50,935 nt of DNA from contig JBBPXY010000051.1 in assembly GCA_038200435.1 (NCBI GenBank), positions 1 through 50,935 on the forward strand, written 5' to 3'. The notes below the pieces were generated by a model, which did no database searches, was not told the DNA's origin, and saw only the letters and a list, made by a program, of their open reading frames with translations. This DNA comes from JBBPXY01 sp038200435. Lineage in GTDB: Bacteria > Actinomycetota > Thermoleophilia > Solirubrobacterales > Solirubrobacteraceae. The position numbers were made by a program, and so were the translations under genes. Each line of letters starts with the position of its first letter. The stretch's first letter is position 1. This document shows positions 43,300 to 50,935 of this stretch, in pieces.

Positions 43300-43902
43300 A
43301 ATATCAAGCCTCCCACCTCGCGAGCCGACCGTGCCGACGCAACCCGCGCGAGGCTCATCGCCACCGGCCGGCGCCTGTTTGCCGAGCGCGGCTACGCCAA
43401 CGTCCCCGCGCAGGAGATCGTCCGGGAGGCCGGAGTGACGCGGGGTGCCCTCTACCACCACTTCGATGACAAGCGGGAGCTGTTCGCCGCGGTCCTCGAA
43501 GAGGTCGAGGGCGAGCTCGTTCAAGCGCTCGGCGAGCGGGCGCTCGGCCAGACGGACCCCGTCGCGGTGCTCCGCGTGGGATGCTCGGCGTGGCTCGACG
43601 CCTGCCTCGAACCGGAGGTGCAGCAGATCGTCCTGCGCGACGCGCCCTCGGTGCTCGGCTGGGAGCAGTGGCGGGCGCTCGGCGACCGCTACGGGCTCGG
43701 CCTCCTGCGCGCCGCGCTCGAAGCGGCGATGGAGGCAGGCGCGCTGAGGAAGCAACCGGCGACGCCACTCGCGCACGTGCTGCTCGCCGTTCTCGACGAG
43801 GCCGCCATGGTGGTCGTGCGCTCCGATGACGTGCAAGCCTCGCGAGCCGAGATGGGCCAGACACTCGACGGGCTCATAGACGGTTTGCTCGTCGAGCGCT
43901 AA
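43297..43902 (+). CDS. TetR-family repressor
   Basis: 201 aa. The helix-turn-helix is ATRARLIATGRRLFAERGYANVPAQEIVREAGVTRGALYHHFDDKRELF (about 15-62). The ligand domain includes AWLDACLEPEVQQIVLRDAPSVLGWEQWR, a sequence common to the AcrR/TetR_C subgroup. It probably represses the divergent hydrolase gene and itself through the palindrome at 43289-43299. Its TAA stop is half of the target duplication of the foldback element that follows immediately. Confidence 0.9.
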   Translation: MNIKPPTSRADRADATRARLIATGRRLFAERGYANVPAQEIVREAGVTRGALYHHFDDKRELFAAVLEEVEGELVQALGERALGQTDPVAVLRVGCSAWLDACLEPEVQQIVLRDAPSVLGWEQWRALGDRYGLGLLRAALEAAMEAGALRKQPATPLAHVLLAVLDEAAMVVVRSDDVQASRAEMGQTLDGLIDGLLVER

Positions 43903-44066
43903 GAGGTTGTCTCGAAACCGGTCGCGACCCGCAGTAGTCGGCATCCGTGGATGCCGGGCGCCGCGGCTGACCGCAGTCGATGCAGCGCATCGACGAGGAG
44001 CAGACGTGGCGATCCGGCGCCGCGGGGTCGGCTAATGCGGCCGCGAACGGGTTCTGAGACAGCCTC
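43903..44066. mobile_element. 164-bp MITE-like foldback element with TAA target duplication
   Basis: Ends are GAGGTTGTCTC (43903-43913) and GAGACAGCCTC (44056-44066), inverted with one mismatch and extended inwards for about 45 bp at roughly 75 % identity. TAA flanks both sides (43900-43902 and 44067-44069). The centre is a perfect hairpin GTCGATGC-AGC-GCATCGAC (43976-43994), and another, GGCATCC-GT-GGATGCC, is at 43940-43955. There is no coding capacity. TNA duplications and these ends suggest mobilisation by an IS5-type transposase, which is inference. The same element family occurs at 19-150. Confidence 0.7.
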
Positions 44067-44156
44067 TAAGAGCCGGCAAGCGCGCCAGTCGTCCCCGAAT
44101 AGCGCAAAGAGCGGCACGGGCGCCGCTGCTTCGGCATCGGGAAGCCGGACCGTCTC

Positions 44157-44162
44157 TATGCT
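44157..44162 (+). promoter_or_regulatory. Candidate -10 box, pafBC
   Basis: TATGCT ends 9 nt before the ATG at 44172. The sequence from 44070 to here has no gene. Confidence 0.4.
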
Positions 44163-44171
44163 CGGCCACGT

Positions 44172-46256
44172 ATGGCTAAAGACACCGAGAAGCTCATCCG
44201 CCAGCTCTCCTTGATCTCCTACCTGATGGCGGAGCGGCGCCCCGTCACGGCGCTCGAGATCCGCCGCGACGTGGAGGGCTACAGCGCGATGAACGAGGAC
44301 GCGTTCGCTCGTCGCTTCTACGCCGACCGCTCCGAGCTCGACGCCCTGGGCATCCAGCTGTCGGTCGAGCGCCCCATCGATGGCGTCGCCGAGCAGGAGA
44401 ACTACTCCCTGCCGCCCGAGAACTTCTTCCTGCCGGCGATCGAGTTCACCGACTCCGAGCTCGCCGCCTTGCAGACGGCGCTCTCACTCCTTGACGGCGA
44501 GTTCGCCTACGCCGAGCCGCTGCGCCTCGCGCTCCAGCAGATCTCGTGGGGGCGCCCGAACCCCAACACCGCCCCGGCCCAGAATTCGGTGGCGCTCGGC
44601 ATCACGGCATCCGCCGGGGGCCACGACCTGTCCCACCGGCTCGCGAAGGTCGAGACCGCGATCTTTCGCCGCAAGACCATCACGTTCGAGTACCACTCGA
44701 TCGAGCGTGACGAGATCGCCCAGCGCAAGGTCGATCCCTACCAGCTGCTCTTCCAGGGCGGTCAGTTCTACCTCGTCGGCCACGCGCACGAGCGCGACGC
44801 CCTGCGGGTCTTCCGCCTCACGCGCATGCGCGGGAAGGTCGCCTATGCGTCGAAGGCCGAGCACGACTTCCAGCGCCCCGAGGACTTCGACCCCCGCGTC
44901 TACGCGAACCGCATCCAGTGGCAGTTCGGCGAGCCGGTCGGCACGGCCGAGGTGCGCATCGCCGAGCGCGTCGCCTGGCAGGTCGAGCGGCACTTCGGCC
45001 GCTACGGCGAGATCCGCGGGGCGGGCTCCAACGGGGACTCGCACAAGGTCTTCTCCACTCCCTACGCCAACTCGCGCCAGCTGATCTCTTGGGTGCTCGG
45101 CCTGGGTGAGAACGCCAGGCTGCTCGGGCCGCCCGAGTTGCTCGAGGAGATGCAGCAGCGTCTCGCGTTGCTCGAGGAACGCCACGCCGACGGCTTCGAG
45201 GTAGCCGGGCCGGGCAAGGCGAAGACCATCCCGGCGCCGGGCGGACGCGAGTCAGACGATCCCGAGCCCAAGGGCGAGGCGGCGATCCGGCCCGAGCGCT
45301 TCGCCCGGCTCGTGACGCTCGCCAGCATCCTCATCCAGGCGGGCCGCGAGGGCCGCCGGCTCGACGCCGCCGAGCTGTGCGAGCGTCTGCAGATCTCTGC
45401 GCAGGAGCTGCAGGAGGACATCAACGTGCTGAACGTCGTCAACTTCGGCGCCGGCTCCTACGTGCTCTACGCCGAGCTCGGCTCCGACGGCCAGATCGAG
45501 GTCGACCCCGACGCCTACTCCGACTCTTTCGCGCGCCCGGCGCGGCTCCTGCCGGTCGAGGCCAAGGCGCTGGTTGCCGCGGTGGACCTGATCGGCGAGC
45601 ACATCCCGCAGGGCTCCCTCACGTCGGTGCGCGAGAAGGTCGTGGGCGCACTTGGCGAAGACCCCATCCAAGAAGGCCTGCAGATCACCGGCGGTGGCGG
45701 TGACGACTCCGAGATCGCGTCGGTCGTCTCCCGCGCGATCGCCGGACGTCGCCTGCTGCGTTTCGAGTACTACAAGGAGAACGAAGACGAGTTCTCTCTG
45801 CGCCGCGTCGAGCCCTACGCGCTCATCAACGGGCTCGAGGGCTGGTACGTCGCCTGCTACGACCTCGAGCGCGAAAGCGTGCGCCACTTTCGCCTCGATC
45901 GTGTGAAGTCCGCCGAAGTCTCCGACGAGCGCTTCGAGCACCGCGCCGACGTCGATCCGGCGGCCGGCATCGACGGATGGCCCCGCACCGGCGAGGTGCC
46001 GGCGTCGGAGCGGTCGCGAGTGTGGATCTCGCCCGAGCGCGCGCGCTGGGCGCGGGAGGAGAGGACAGTCGTGCAGGAGCTCGCCGACGGCGCTGTCGTG
46101 GTGGAGCTCTCCTTCGCCGGCAGCGACTGGCTCGTGCGTGAGGTGCTCAAGGAGGCCGGCGACGCGGCGGTGCTCGAGCCGGCCGAAGCGCGCGAGCAGG
46201 TCCGCGCGGCGGTGGCGAAGCTCACCGGGGCGGGCGCCACGCCCGCCGCCGCGTGA
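44172..46256 (+). CDS. pafBC: Fused PafB-PafC WYL-domain transcriptional regulator
   Basis: 694 aa holding two copies of the HTH-WYL-WCX unit. The first covers about 1-345 (LIRQLSLISYLMAERRPVTALEI, then YHSIERDEIAQRKVDPYQLLFQGGQFYLVG). A linker leads to the second at about 370-690 (FARLVTLASILIQAGREGRRLDAAEL, FEYYKENEDEFSLRRVEPYALINGLEGWYVACYD). In most actinobacteria PafB and PafC are separate and form a heterodimer that drives the RecA-independent DNA-damage response. Here they are one chain. The following oxidase gene overlaps its stop by 4 bp. No proteasome genes are nearby. Confidence 0.9.
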   Translation: MAKDTEKLIRQLSLISYLMAERRPVTALEIRRDVEGYSAMNEDAFARRFYADRSELDALGIQLSVERPIDGVAEQENYSLPPENFFLPAIEFTDSELAALQTALSLLDGEFAYAEPLRLALQQISWGRPNPNTAPAQNSVALGITASAGGHDLSHRLAKVETAIFRRKTITFEYHSIERDEIAQRKVDPYQLLFQGGQFYLVGHAHERDALRVFRLTRMRGKVAYASKAEHDFQRPEDFDPRVYANRIQWQFGEPVGTAEVRIAERVAWQVERHFGRYGEIRGAGSNGDSHKVFSTPYANSRQLISWVLGLGENARLLGPPELLEEMQQRLALLEERHADGFEVAGPGKAKTIPAPGGRESDDPEPKGEAAIRPERFARLVTLASILIQAGREGRRLDAAELCERLQISAQELQEDINVLNVVNFGAGSYVLYAELGSDGQIEVDPDAYSDSFARPARLLPVEAKALVAAVDLIGEHIPQGSLTSVREKVVGALGEDPIQEGLQITGGGGDDSEIASVVSRAIAGRRLLRFEYYKENEDEFSLRRVEPYALINGLEGWYVACYDLERESVRHFRLDRVKSAEVSDERFEHRADVDPAAGIDGWPRTGEVPASERSRVWISPERARWAREERTVVQELADGAVVVELSFAGSDWLVREVLKEAGDAAVLEPAEAREQVRAAVAKLTGAGATPAAA

Positions 46257-46717
46257 GCCAGCGCGACAAGATCCGCATGAGCGCCGAGGAGGCGCTGGCC
46301 TTCCTCGAGGACGAGAAGACGGTCGTGTGCGCGACACACGGTCCCGACGGGTGGCCGCACCTGATGCCGCTCTGGTACGTCGTGCGCGACGGCACCCTCT
46401 GGGCCTGGACGTTCGCGAAGTCGCAGAAGACCCGCAACCTCGAGCGCGACCCGCGCGCCAGCCTCCAGGTGGAGACGGGTACGGAGTATCAGGAGCTGCG
46501 CGGGCTGATGCTGCGCACGGAAGTCACGCTGCACCGTGAACCCAAGGTGATCGAGGGCATCGCGATGGACCTCGTCGACCGCTACAGCGGCCCGGGCCCC
46601 GAGTTCGATCCCGTGCGCGACTTCTTTCGCGGCCAGGTACCCAAGCGAGTCGGCCTCGAGTTCGTCGAGCGCGACCGGGTCTCCTGGGATCACCGGAAGC
46701 TCGCCGGCTCCTACTGA
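46253..46717 (+). CDS. Pyridoxamine 5'-phosphate oxidase-like flavin/F420-binding protein
   Basis: 154-aa split-barrel protein. MSAEEALAFLEDEKTVVCATHGPDGWPHLMPLWYVVRDGTLWAWTFAKSQKTRNLERDPRASLQVETG (about 9-77) is the standard PPOX/FDOR core. The KSQKTRNL segment binds a flavin or F420 phosphate. Actinobacterial members are often F420-dependent reductases, but the cofactor is not certain here. The GTG at 46253 overlaps the pafBC stop (GTGA), so they form an operon. A damage-response link is inference. Confidence 0.85.
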   Translation: MSQRDKIRMSAEEALAFLEDEKTVVCATHGPDGWPHLMPLWYVVRDGTLWAWTFAKSQKTRNLERDPRASLQVETGTEYQELRGLMLRTEVTLHREPKVIEGIAMDLVDRYSGPGPEFDPVRDFFRGQVPKRVGLEFVERDRVSWDHRKLAGSY

Positions 46718-46734
46718 CGGAGAGTCAGAGCAGC

Positions 46735-46740
46735 TACCTT
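46735..46740 (+). promoter_or_regulatory. Candidate -10 box, rml operon
   Basis: TACCTT ends 10 nt before the ATG at 46751. Confidence 0.4.
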
Positions 46741-46750
46741 TGCCCGCGCT

Positions 46751-47824
46751 ATGCGCGAGCTCAAGGGACTCATCCTTTCGGGGGGCAAGGGCACTCGCCT
46801 GCGCCCGATCACCCACACGAGCGCCAAGCAGCTCGTGCCGGTGGCGAACAAGCCGGTGCTCTTCTATGGCATCGAGGCGATGGTCGCGGCGGGCATCCGC
46901 GAGGTGGGCATCATCGTGGCTCCGGAGACGGGCGACGAGATTCGCGCGGCCACTGGTGATGGCTCGCGCTTTGGCGTGCAGATCACCTACATCGATCAGG
47001 ACGAGCCGCTAGGACTTGCGCACGCGGTGCTTACCGCGGAGCCGTTCCTGGGCGATGCGCCGTTTGTGATGTATCTGGGCGACAACATGCTGCAGGGCGG
47101 CATCGCCGATCTGGTCGAGGCGTTCCGCTCCCACGAGCCCGACGCGCTGATCCTCCTCACCCCGGTGCTCGACCCCGAGAACTACGGAGTCGCCGAGCTC
47201 GACGGCGGTCAGGTGGTGCAACTGGTCGAGAAGCCGCCGGAGCCGAAGACCGATCTGGCGCTGGTCGGCGTGTACATGTTCACTTCGGGCATTCACGACG
47301 CAGCGCGCGCGATCGAGCCCTCAGGCCGCGGTGAGCTCGAGATCACCGATGCGATCCAGCACCTGGTCGACAGCGGCCGTCGCGTCGAGCCCCACATCGT
47401 GCAGGGCTGGTGGAAGGACACCGGCCGCCTGGAGGACATCCTCGAAGCCAACCGTCTCGTGCTCGAGACGGTTGAGCACCGCGTCGAGGGCGAGCTCGTG
47501 CAGTCCCATGTGTACGGGCGGGTAGTCGTCGAGGAGGGCGCCCGCCTGGAGCGCTGCACGGTCCGCGGCCCGGCGATCATCGGCCGCGACGCCCGCCTGA
47601 CCGACTGCTACATCGGCCCCTATACCGCGGTGGGTGAGAGCTGCGTGATCGAGACCGCCGAGGTGGAGCATTCGATCCTTCTCGCGGGCTCCTCGGTCCG
47701 CGGCTTGGCCGGCCGCATGGAGTCATCACTGCTCGGCCGCAACGTGTCGATCGCCCGCGATGGCCGCCAGCCGCGCGCCTACCGCTTCATGGTCGGCGAC
47801 AACTCCGAGATCGGGATCCTGTAG
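46751..47824 (+). CDS. rmlA: Glucose-1-phosphate thymidylyltransferase, long form
   Basis: Makes dTDP-glucose from dTTP and glucose 1-phosphate. The nucleotidyltransferase signature GLILSGGKGTRLRPIT is at about 6-21, YLGDNML and GVYMFTSG follow, and from about 245 a left-handed beta-helix tail (YGRVVVEEGARLERCTVRGPAIIG) appears. At 357 aa with this tail it belongs to the long RmlA/StrD group rather than the 290-aa RmlA. It is first in a three-gene unit with rmlD 3 bp downstream. Confidence 0.93.
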   Translation: MRELKGLILSGGKGTRLRPITHTSAKQLVPVANKPVLFYGIEAMVAAGIREVGIIVAPETGDEIRAATGDGSRFGVQITYIDQDEPLGLAHAVLTAEPFLGDAPFVMYLGDNMLQGGIADLVEAFRSHEPDALILLTPVLDPENYGVAELDGGQVVQLVEKPPEPKTDLALVGVYMFTSGIHDAARAIEPSGRGELEITDAIQHLVDSGRRVEPHIVQGWWKDTGRLEDILEANRLVLETVEHRVEGELVQSHVYGRVVVEEGARLERCTVRGPAIIGRDARLTDCYIGPYTAVGESCVIETAEVEHSILLAGSSVRGLAGRMESSLLGRNVSIARDGRQPRAYRFMVGDNSEIGIL

Positions 47825-47827
47825 CCC

Positions 47828-48682
47828 GTGCAGCTGCTGGTTATCGGAGCGGACGGGATGCTCGGGCAGGACGTGGTGGCGGCGGCGCCCGGGCCGGTCC
47901 TCGCGCTCGTGCACGAGGACGTCGACGTGACCGACGCCGACGCGGTGCGCGCCGCCGTGCGCGACGCGCGGCCCGACGTGGTCGTCAACTGCGCGGCGTT
48001 CACCGACGTCGACGGCTGCGAGGAGCAGGAGGAGAGGGCGACCGGCGTAAACGGCGTGGGCGCCGGGAACGTTGCCGCGGCGGCCGCGGCCGTCGGTGCG
48101 CTCGTCGTGCACATCTCCTCCGATTACGTCTTCGACGGCGCGAAGGGCTCGCCCTACGTGGAGTCCGACGCCGTCGGCCCGCTTTCGGCCTATGGACGCT
48201 CGAAGCTTGCTGGAGAGGATGCCGTGCGCGCGGCGGCGCCTGAGCACCATCTCCTCGTGCGCTCGTCCTGGCTCTTCGGAGCCGGCGGGCGAAACTTCGT
48301 GACGACGATCGCCGGGCTGGCCGCGGAACGCGACGAGCTGTCCGTCGTGACCGACCAGGTCGGGTGCCCGACGTTCACCGGTCACCTCGCGCGCGGGCTG
48401 ATCTCGTGCGCCGAGATGGGCCTGCGCGGTACCGCGCACCTCGCCGGGGGCGGGCGCTGCTCGTGGAACGAGTTCGCCCAGGAGATCGTGAAGGGCACCG
48501 GCTCGAGCTGCCGTGTCCTGCCCTCGACCACCGCCGAGATGGCGCGCCCAGCACCACGCCCTGCCTTCAGCGCGATCGTCAGCGAACGCGACGACCTTCC
48601 CTCTCTCCCTCCGTGGGGCGAGGGCCTTGAAGAGTTCCTGGCCGCGACGGGGAAAGCGCCGACTGCCGTGGAGGCGCAGTGA
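47828..48682 (+). CDS. rmlD: dTDP-4-dehydrorhamnose reductase
   Basis: 284-aa extended SDR that performs the last step to dTDP-L-rhamnose. It has the nucleotide-binding GADGMLGQDV, the catalytic Ser-Tyr-Lys set (ISSDYVFDG, YGRSKLAGE) and RSSWLFGAGGRNFV. The GTG at 47828 lies 3 bp after rmlA and the stop overlaps rmlB by 4 bp. No rmlC is present between them, so the epimerase must be elsewhere or the sugar made differs. Confidence 0.92.
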   Translation: MQLLVIGADGMLGQDVVAAAPGPVLALVHEDVDVTDADAVRAAVRDARPDVVVNCAAFTDVDGCEEQEERATGVNGVGAGNVAAAAAAVGALVVHISSDYVFDGAKGSPYVESDAVGPLSAYGRSKLAGEDAVRAAAPEHHLLVRSSWLFGAGGRNFVTTIAGLAAERDELSVVTDQVGCPTFTGHLARGLISCAEMGLRGTAHLAGGGRCSWNEFAQEIVKGTGSSCRVLPSTTAEMARPAPRPAFSAIVSERDDLPSLPPWGEGLEEFLAATGKAPTAVEAQ

Positions 48683-49680
48683 GGCTGCTCGTCTGCGGCG
48701 GCGCCGGCTTCATCGGCTCGAACTTCGCGCGGCTGCGCGCGCGCGAGCAGGGCGATGAGGTGACGGTGCTGGACAAGCTCACTTACGCCGGGCGCAGGGA
48801 GAACCTGCACGACCTGCTCGACGAGCCCGGCTTTCGTTTTGTCCACGGCGCGATCGAGGATGAGGACGCCGTTGCCGAGGCCGTTGAGGGCGCGGAGGCG
48901 ATTGTCAACTTCGCGGCCGAGACGCACGTCGACCGCTCGATCGCCGAGCCCGATGCGTTCGTCACGACCCACGGACGCGGCACTTACGTCCTGCTCGAGG
49001 CGGCCCGGCACCGCGAGCTTCGCTACCTGCAGGTTTCCACCGATGAGGTGTACGGCTCGATCGCTGAGGGGTCGTTCACGGAGCAGTCACCGCTTGATCC
49101 TTCTTCCCCCTACAGCGCCACCAAGGCGGGAGCGGACCTCCTGGTCGCGAGCTATCAGCGCACGTTCGGGCTCGAAGCTGTCGTGTGCCGCGGCTCGAAC
49201 AACTACGGGCCCTTCCAGCACCCCGAGAAGCTGATTCCGTTGATGGTGCTCAACGCCCTGGCCGGTGACCGGCTGCCGGTCTACGGCGACGGGATGAACG
49301 TGCGCAACTGGCTCTTCGTCGAGGACTTCGGCCGGGCGATCGGCACCGTGCTCGCTCGCGGCGAGTCGGGCGAGGTGTACAACGTCGGCGGGCCCGACGA
49401 GAAGCCGAACGTCGAGATCGTGCAGCGCATCCTCGAGCTCACCGAGCAGGACGAATCGCTGATCGATTACGTCACCGACCGCCCCGGGCACGACCGCCGC
49501 TACTCGCTCTCCTCCGAGCGCGTGCGAGCACTCGGCTGGGAGCCGCGGACGCACCTCGACCAGGGTCTCGCCCACACGGTCGACTGGTACCGCGAGAACA
49601 CGTGGTGGTGGGAGCCGATCCGCTCCGGCGCCTACCGTGAGTACTACGAGAAGCAATACGGCCGCGCACTCGGTGCCTGA
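48679..49680 (+). CDS. rmlB: dTDP-glucose 4,6-dehydratase
   Basis: 333-aa NAD-dependent SDR that converts dTDP-glucose to dTDP-4-keto-6-deoxyglucose. Motifs are CGGAGFIGSNF (about 4-14), NFAAETHVDRSI, the catalytic STDEVYGS, and PYSATKAGADLL with Tyr and Lys. NNYGPFQHPEKLIPLM and the RPGHDRRYSLSSERVR tail are family signatures. The GTG start overlaps the rmlD stop. The next TetR gene overlaps its end by 8 bp. Confidence 0.95.
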   Translation: MRLLVCGGAGFIGSNFARLRAREQGDEVTVLDKLTYAGRRENLHDLLDEPGFRFVHGAIEDEDAVAEAVEGAEAIVNFAAETHVDRSIAEPDAFVTTHGRGTYVLLEAARHRELRYLQVSTDEVYGSIAEGSFTEQSPLDPSSPYSATKAGADLLVASYQRTFGLEAVVCRGSNNYGPFQHPEKLIPLMVLNALAGDRLPVYGDGMNVRNWLFVEDFGRAIGTVLARGESGEVYNVGGPDEKPNVEIVQRILELTEQDESLIDYVTDRPGHDRRYSLSSERVRALGWEPRTHLDQGLAHTVDWYRENTWWWEPIRSGAYREYYEKQYGRALGA

Positions 49681-50341
49681 GCCGACTCCCGACAACGCCT
49701 CCGCGGAGGCTGTCGCCAGCATCCCCCGCGGGCGTCACGCACCGCCGCTCGAGGTACGCCGCGAACTGCAGCGCGAACGCCTCTTTGACGCAGCGGCGAT
49801 CGTCTTCGCGCGGCAGGGTTACGCCGACGCCAGCGCGGAATCGATCTCACGCGAGGCGGGCATGTCGAAGGCGACCTTCTACGAGCACTTCGCCAACAAG
49901 GAGGAGTGCGTCATCGCCCTGTTCGACCGGGCCGTCGGCTTTGTGCTCAGCGCCATGGCCGAAGCGGCGGGCTCCGCGGGCGAGGATCCTGCTGCGCGCA
50001 TGACCGCCGGTACGCGGGCCTTCCTAGGAGCGCTCCACTCACATCCGAGCGAGGCGCAGACCCTGCTGGTGGAGATCATCGGCGCCGGTCCGCGGGCCGC
50101 CCACCGGCGCGACGAGGTGCTGCAGGCCTTCGCCTCGGCGCTAGACGCGGAGAACGCGGCAGCGGCGCGGCGCGGCGACTTCCCCCGCTTTGCCTCCCCG
50201 CACGATTCGTTCGCGCTCGTCGGGGCTATTGCCGAGCTCGCTTCGCGGCAGATCCGTCTCGGTGAGCCCGTCGACGTGCTCGAGCTCGAGCCGGTGGTTG
50301 ACCGGCTGCTGCTCGGCGTGCTCCGCGCTCCCGCCCGGTGA
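49673..50341 (+). CDS. TetR-family regulator
   Basis: 222 aa from the GTG at 49673, just inside rmlB; a GTG at 49637 would overlap more. The helix-turn-helix is LQRERLFDAAAIVFARQGYADASAESISREAGMSKATFYEHFANKEECVIALF (about 34-86). The C-terminal domain is of the common TetR type with no specific ligand signature. It is coupled between rmlB and the uracil-DNA glycosylase gene (GTGA overlap), so its targets may include this operon. Confidence 0.85.
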   Translation: MPEPTPDNASAEAVASIPRGRHAPPLEVRRELQRERLFDAAAIVFARQGYADASAESISREAGMSKATFYEHFANKEECVIALFDRAVGFVLSAMAEAAGSAGEDPAARMTAGTRAFLGALHSHPSEAQTLLVEIIGAGPRAAHRRDEVLQAFASALDAENAAAARRGDFPRFASPHDSFALVGAIAELASRQIRLGEPVDVLELEPVVDRLLLGVLRAPAR

Positions 50342-50935
50342 GCGACGAAGGCCTCGCCGCGCTCGAGCGCGAGGTCATCGCCTGCCACCGCTGCCCGCGC
50401 CTCGTCCGGTGGCGCGAGGAGGTGGGCCGCGTGAAGCGCGCCTCCTACGCCACAGAGGACTACTGGGCTCGGCCGATCCCGGGGTTCGGCGATCCGGGCG
50501 CGCGCGTCTACGTCCTCGGTCTCGCCCCCGCGGCACATGGCGCCAATCGCACAGGCCGCATCTTCACCGGCGACCGCTCGGGCGACTGGCTCTTCGCCGC
50601 GCTGTGGCGCGCGGGGTTCGCGTCGCAGCCGGATTCGCGTGCGCTCGACGACGGGCTCGAGCTCAAAGGTTGTTACGTCAGCGCCGCGGTGCGCTGCGCA
50701 CCGCCCGCCAACCGCCCTACTCCGGCCGAGCGCGATGCCTGCCTCCCCTACGCGGTGCGCGAGCTCGCGCTGCTCGGGCACGTGCGCGTCATCATCTGCC
50801 TCGGTGGCTTCGGCTGGGATGCGGCGTGGCGCCTGGTGGATCCGGCGCGGCGCCCCCGGCCGAAGTTCGGGCACGGCGCCGAAGCCCGAGCAGGTGAGAT
50901 CACCGTGCTCGGCTGCTTCCACCCGAGCCAGCAGA
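50338..50935 (+). CDS. Uracil-DNA glycosylase, family 5 (UDGb), cut by window end
   Basis: The first 199 residues are present. It opens VSDEGLAALEREVIACHRCPRLV with the Cys pair of the iron-sulfur cluster. It then has GLAPAAHGANRTGRIFTGD (the UDGb motif A, lacking the usual catalytic Asp or Asn of families 1 and 4), CYVSAAVRC, and CFHPSQQ at the window edge (motif B). It removes uracil and other deaminated bases from DNA. The GTG overlaps the TetR stop by 4 bp. The last few residues lie outside the window. Confidence 0.9.
   Translation, partial: MSDEGLAALEREVIACHRCPRLVRWREEVGRVKRASYATEDYWARPIPGFGDPGARVYVLGLAPAAHGANRTGRIFTGDRSGDWLFAALWRAGFASQPDSRALDDGLELKGCYVSAAVRCAPPANRPTPAERDACLPYAVRELALLGHVRVIICLGGFGWDAAWRLVDPARRPRPKFGHGAEARAGEITVLGCFHPSQQ

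Noticed and set aside
41840..43300. 486-aa plus-strand frame across the yhaM end and the hydrolase gene
   Set aside because: It is the reverse-complement shadow of the hydrolase, and the family motifs lie on the other strands and frames.

Overview
The window is a high-GC (about 70 % by eye), gene-dense piece of an actinobacterial chromosome. Gene families and style point to Thermoleophilia/Solirubrobacterales-like Actinomycetota. Evidence includes many GTG/TTG starts, 1-4 nt start/stop overlaps, TAnnnT boxes placed 6-12 nt upstream of start codons (leaderless transcripts), a fused PafB-PafC regulator, an MrfA-type helicase, a SigG-like ECF sigma factor and LPxTG/choice-of-anchor surface proteins. 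The taxonomic placement is inference.

Layout. 1-16.6 kb is ordinary core and housekeeping: sucCD, a coiled-coil protein, an aminotransferase, a divergent DtxR regulator/SDR pair, an ATP-dependent DNA ligase, a Phd-PIN toxin-antitoxin pair running into an M28 peptidase, glycerate kinase, gpsA, a second SDR, a HAD phosphatase divergent from the MrfA-like helicase, an M23 peptidase and two small lipid/membrane-type genes, ending at an intact tRNA-Phe (16613-16685).

16.7-22.5 kb looks like a small genomic island. It starts at the 3' end of tRNA-Phe and ends at a 27/28-identical copy of the T-arm and acceptor end of that tRNA (22480-22507). Inside are a secreted beta-helix protein with deviating codon use, the 3' half of a tRNA-Arg(ACG), a small orphan ORF, an LPHTG wall-anchored protein and a coupled membrane-anchored partner, plus several strong hairpins. 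No integrase is left. 22.6-26.6 kb holds two large polytopic membrane proteins of cell-envelope glycosylation type. The first is flanked by two 94-bp direct repeats.

26.8-44 kb: a SigG-like sigma factor; a TetR regulator divergent from a DrrAB-type ABC exporter; rhomboid and Kup; TypA coupled to a DEAD-box helicase; a nested palindromic element; an unknown polytopic membrane protein with a coupled 49-aa membrane peptide; a divergent MerR regulator; three alpha/beta hydrolases (one PhaC-like); a YhaM-type nuclease; and a TetR regulator whose stop codon abuts a 164-bp foldback (MITE-like) element with a TAA target duplication. A diverged relative of that element lies upstream of sucC.

44-50.9 kb: PafBC, a flavin/F420-type oxidase, rmlA-rmlD-rmlB (dTDP-sugar synthesis, no rmlC here), a TetR regulator and a family 5 uracil-DNA glycosylase cut by the window end. 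DNA-repair genes (LigC-like ligase, MrfA, PafBC, UDGb) and envelope genes (rml, GT-C, YfhO-like, LPHTG) are the two recurring themes. The most unusual content is in the non-coding structures rather than in any single recognisable new gene cassette.
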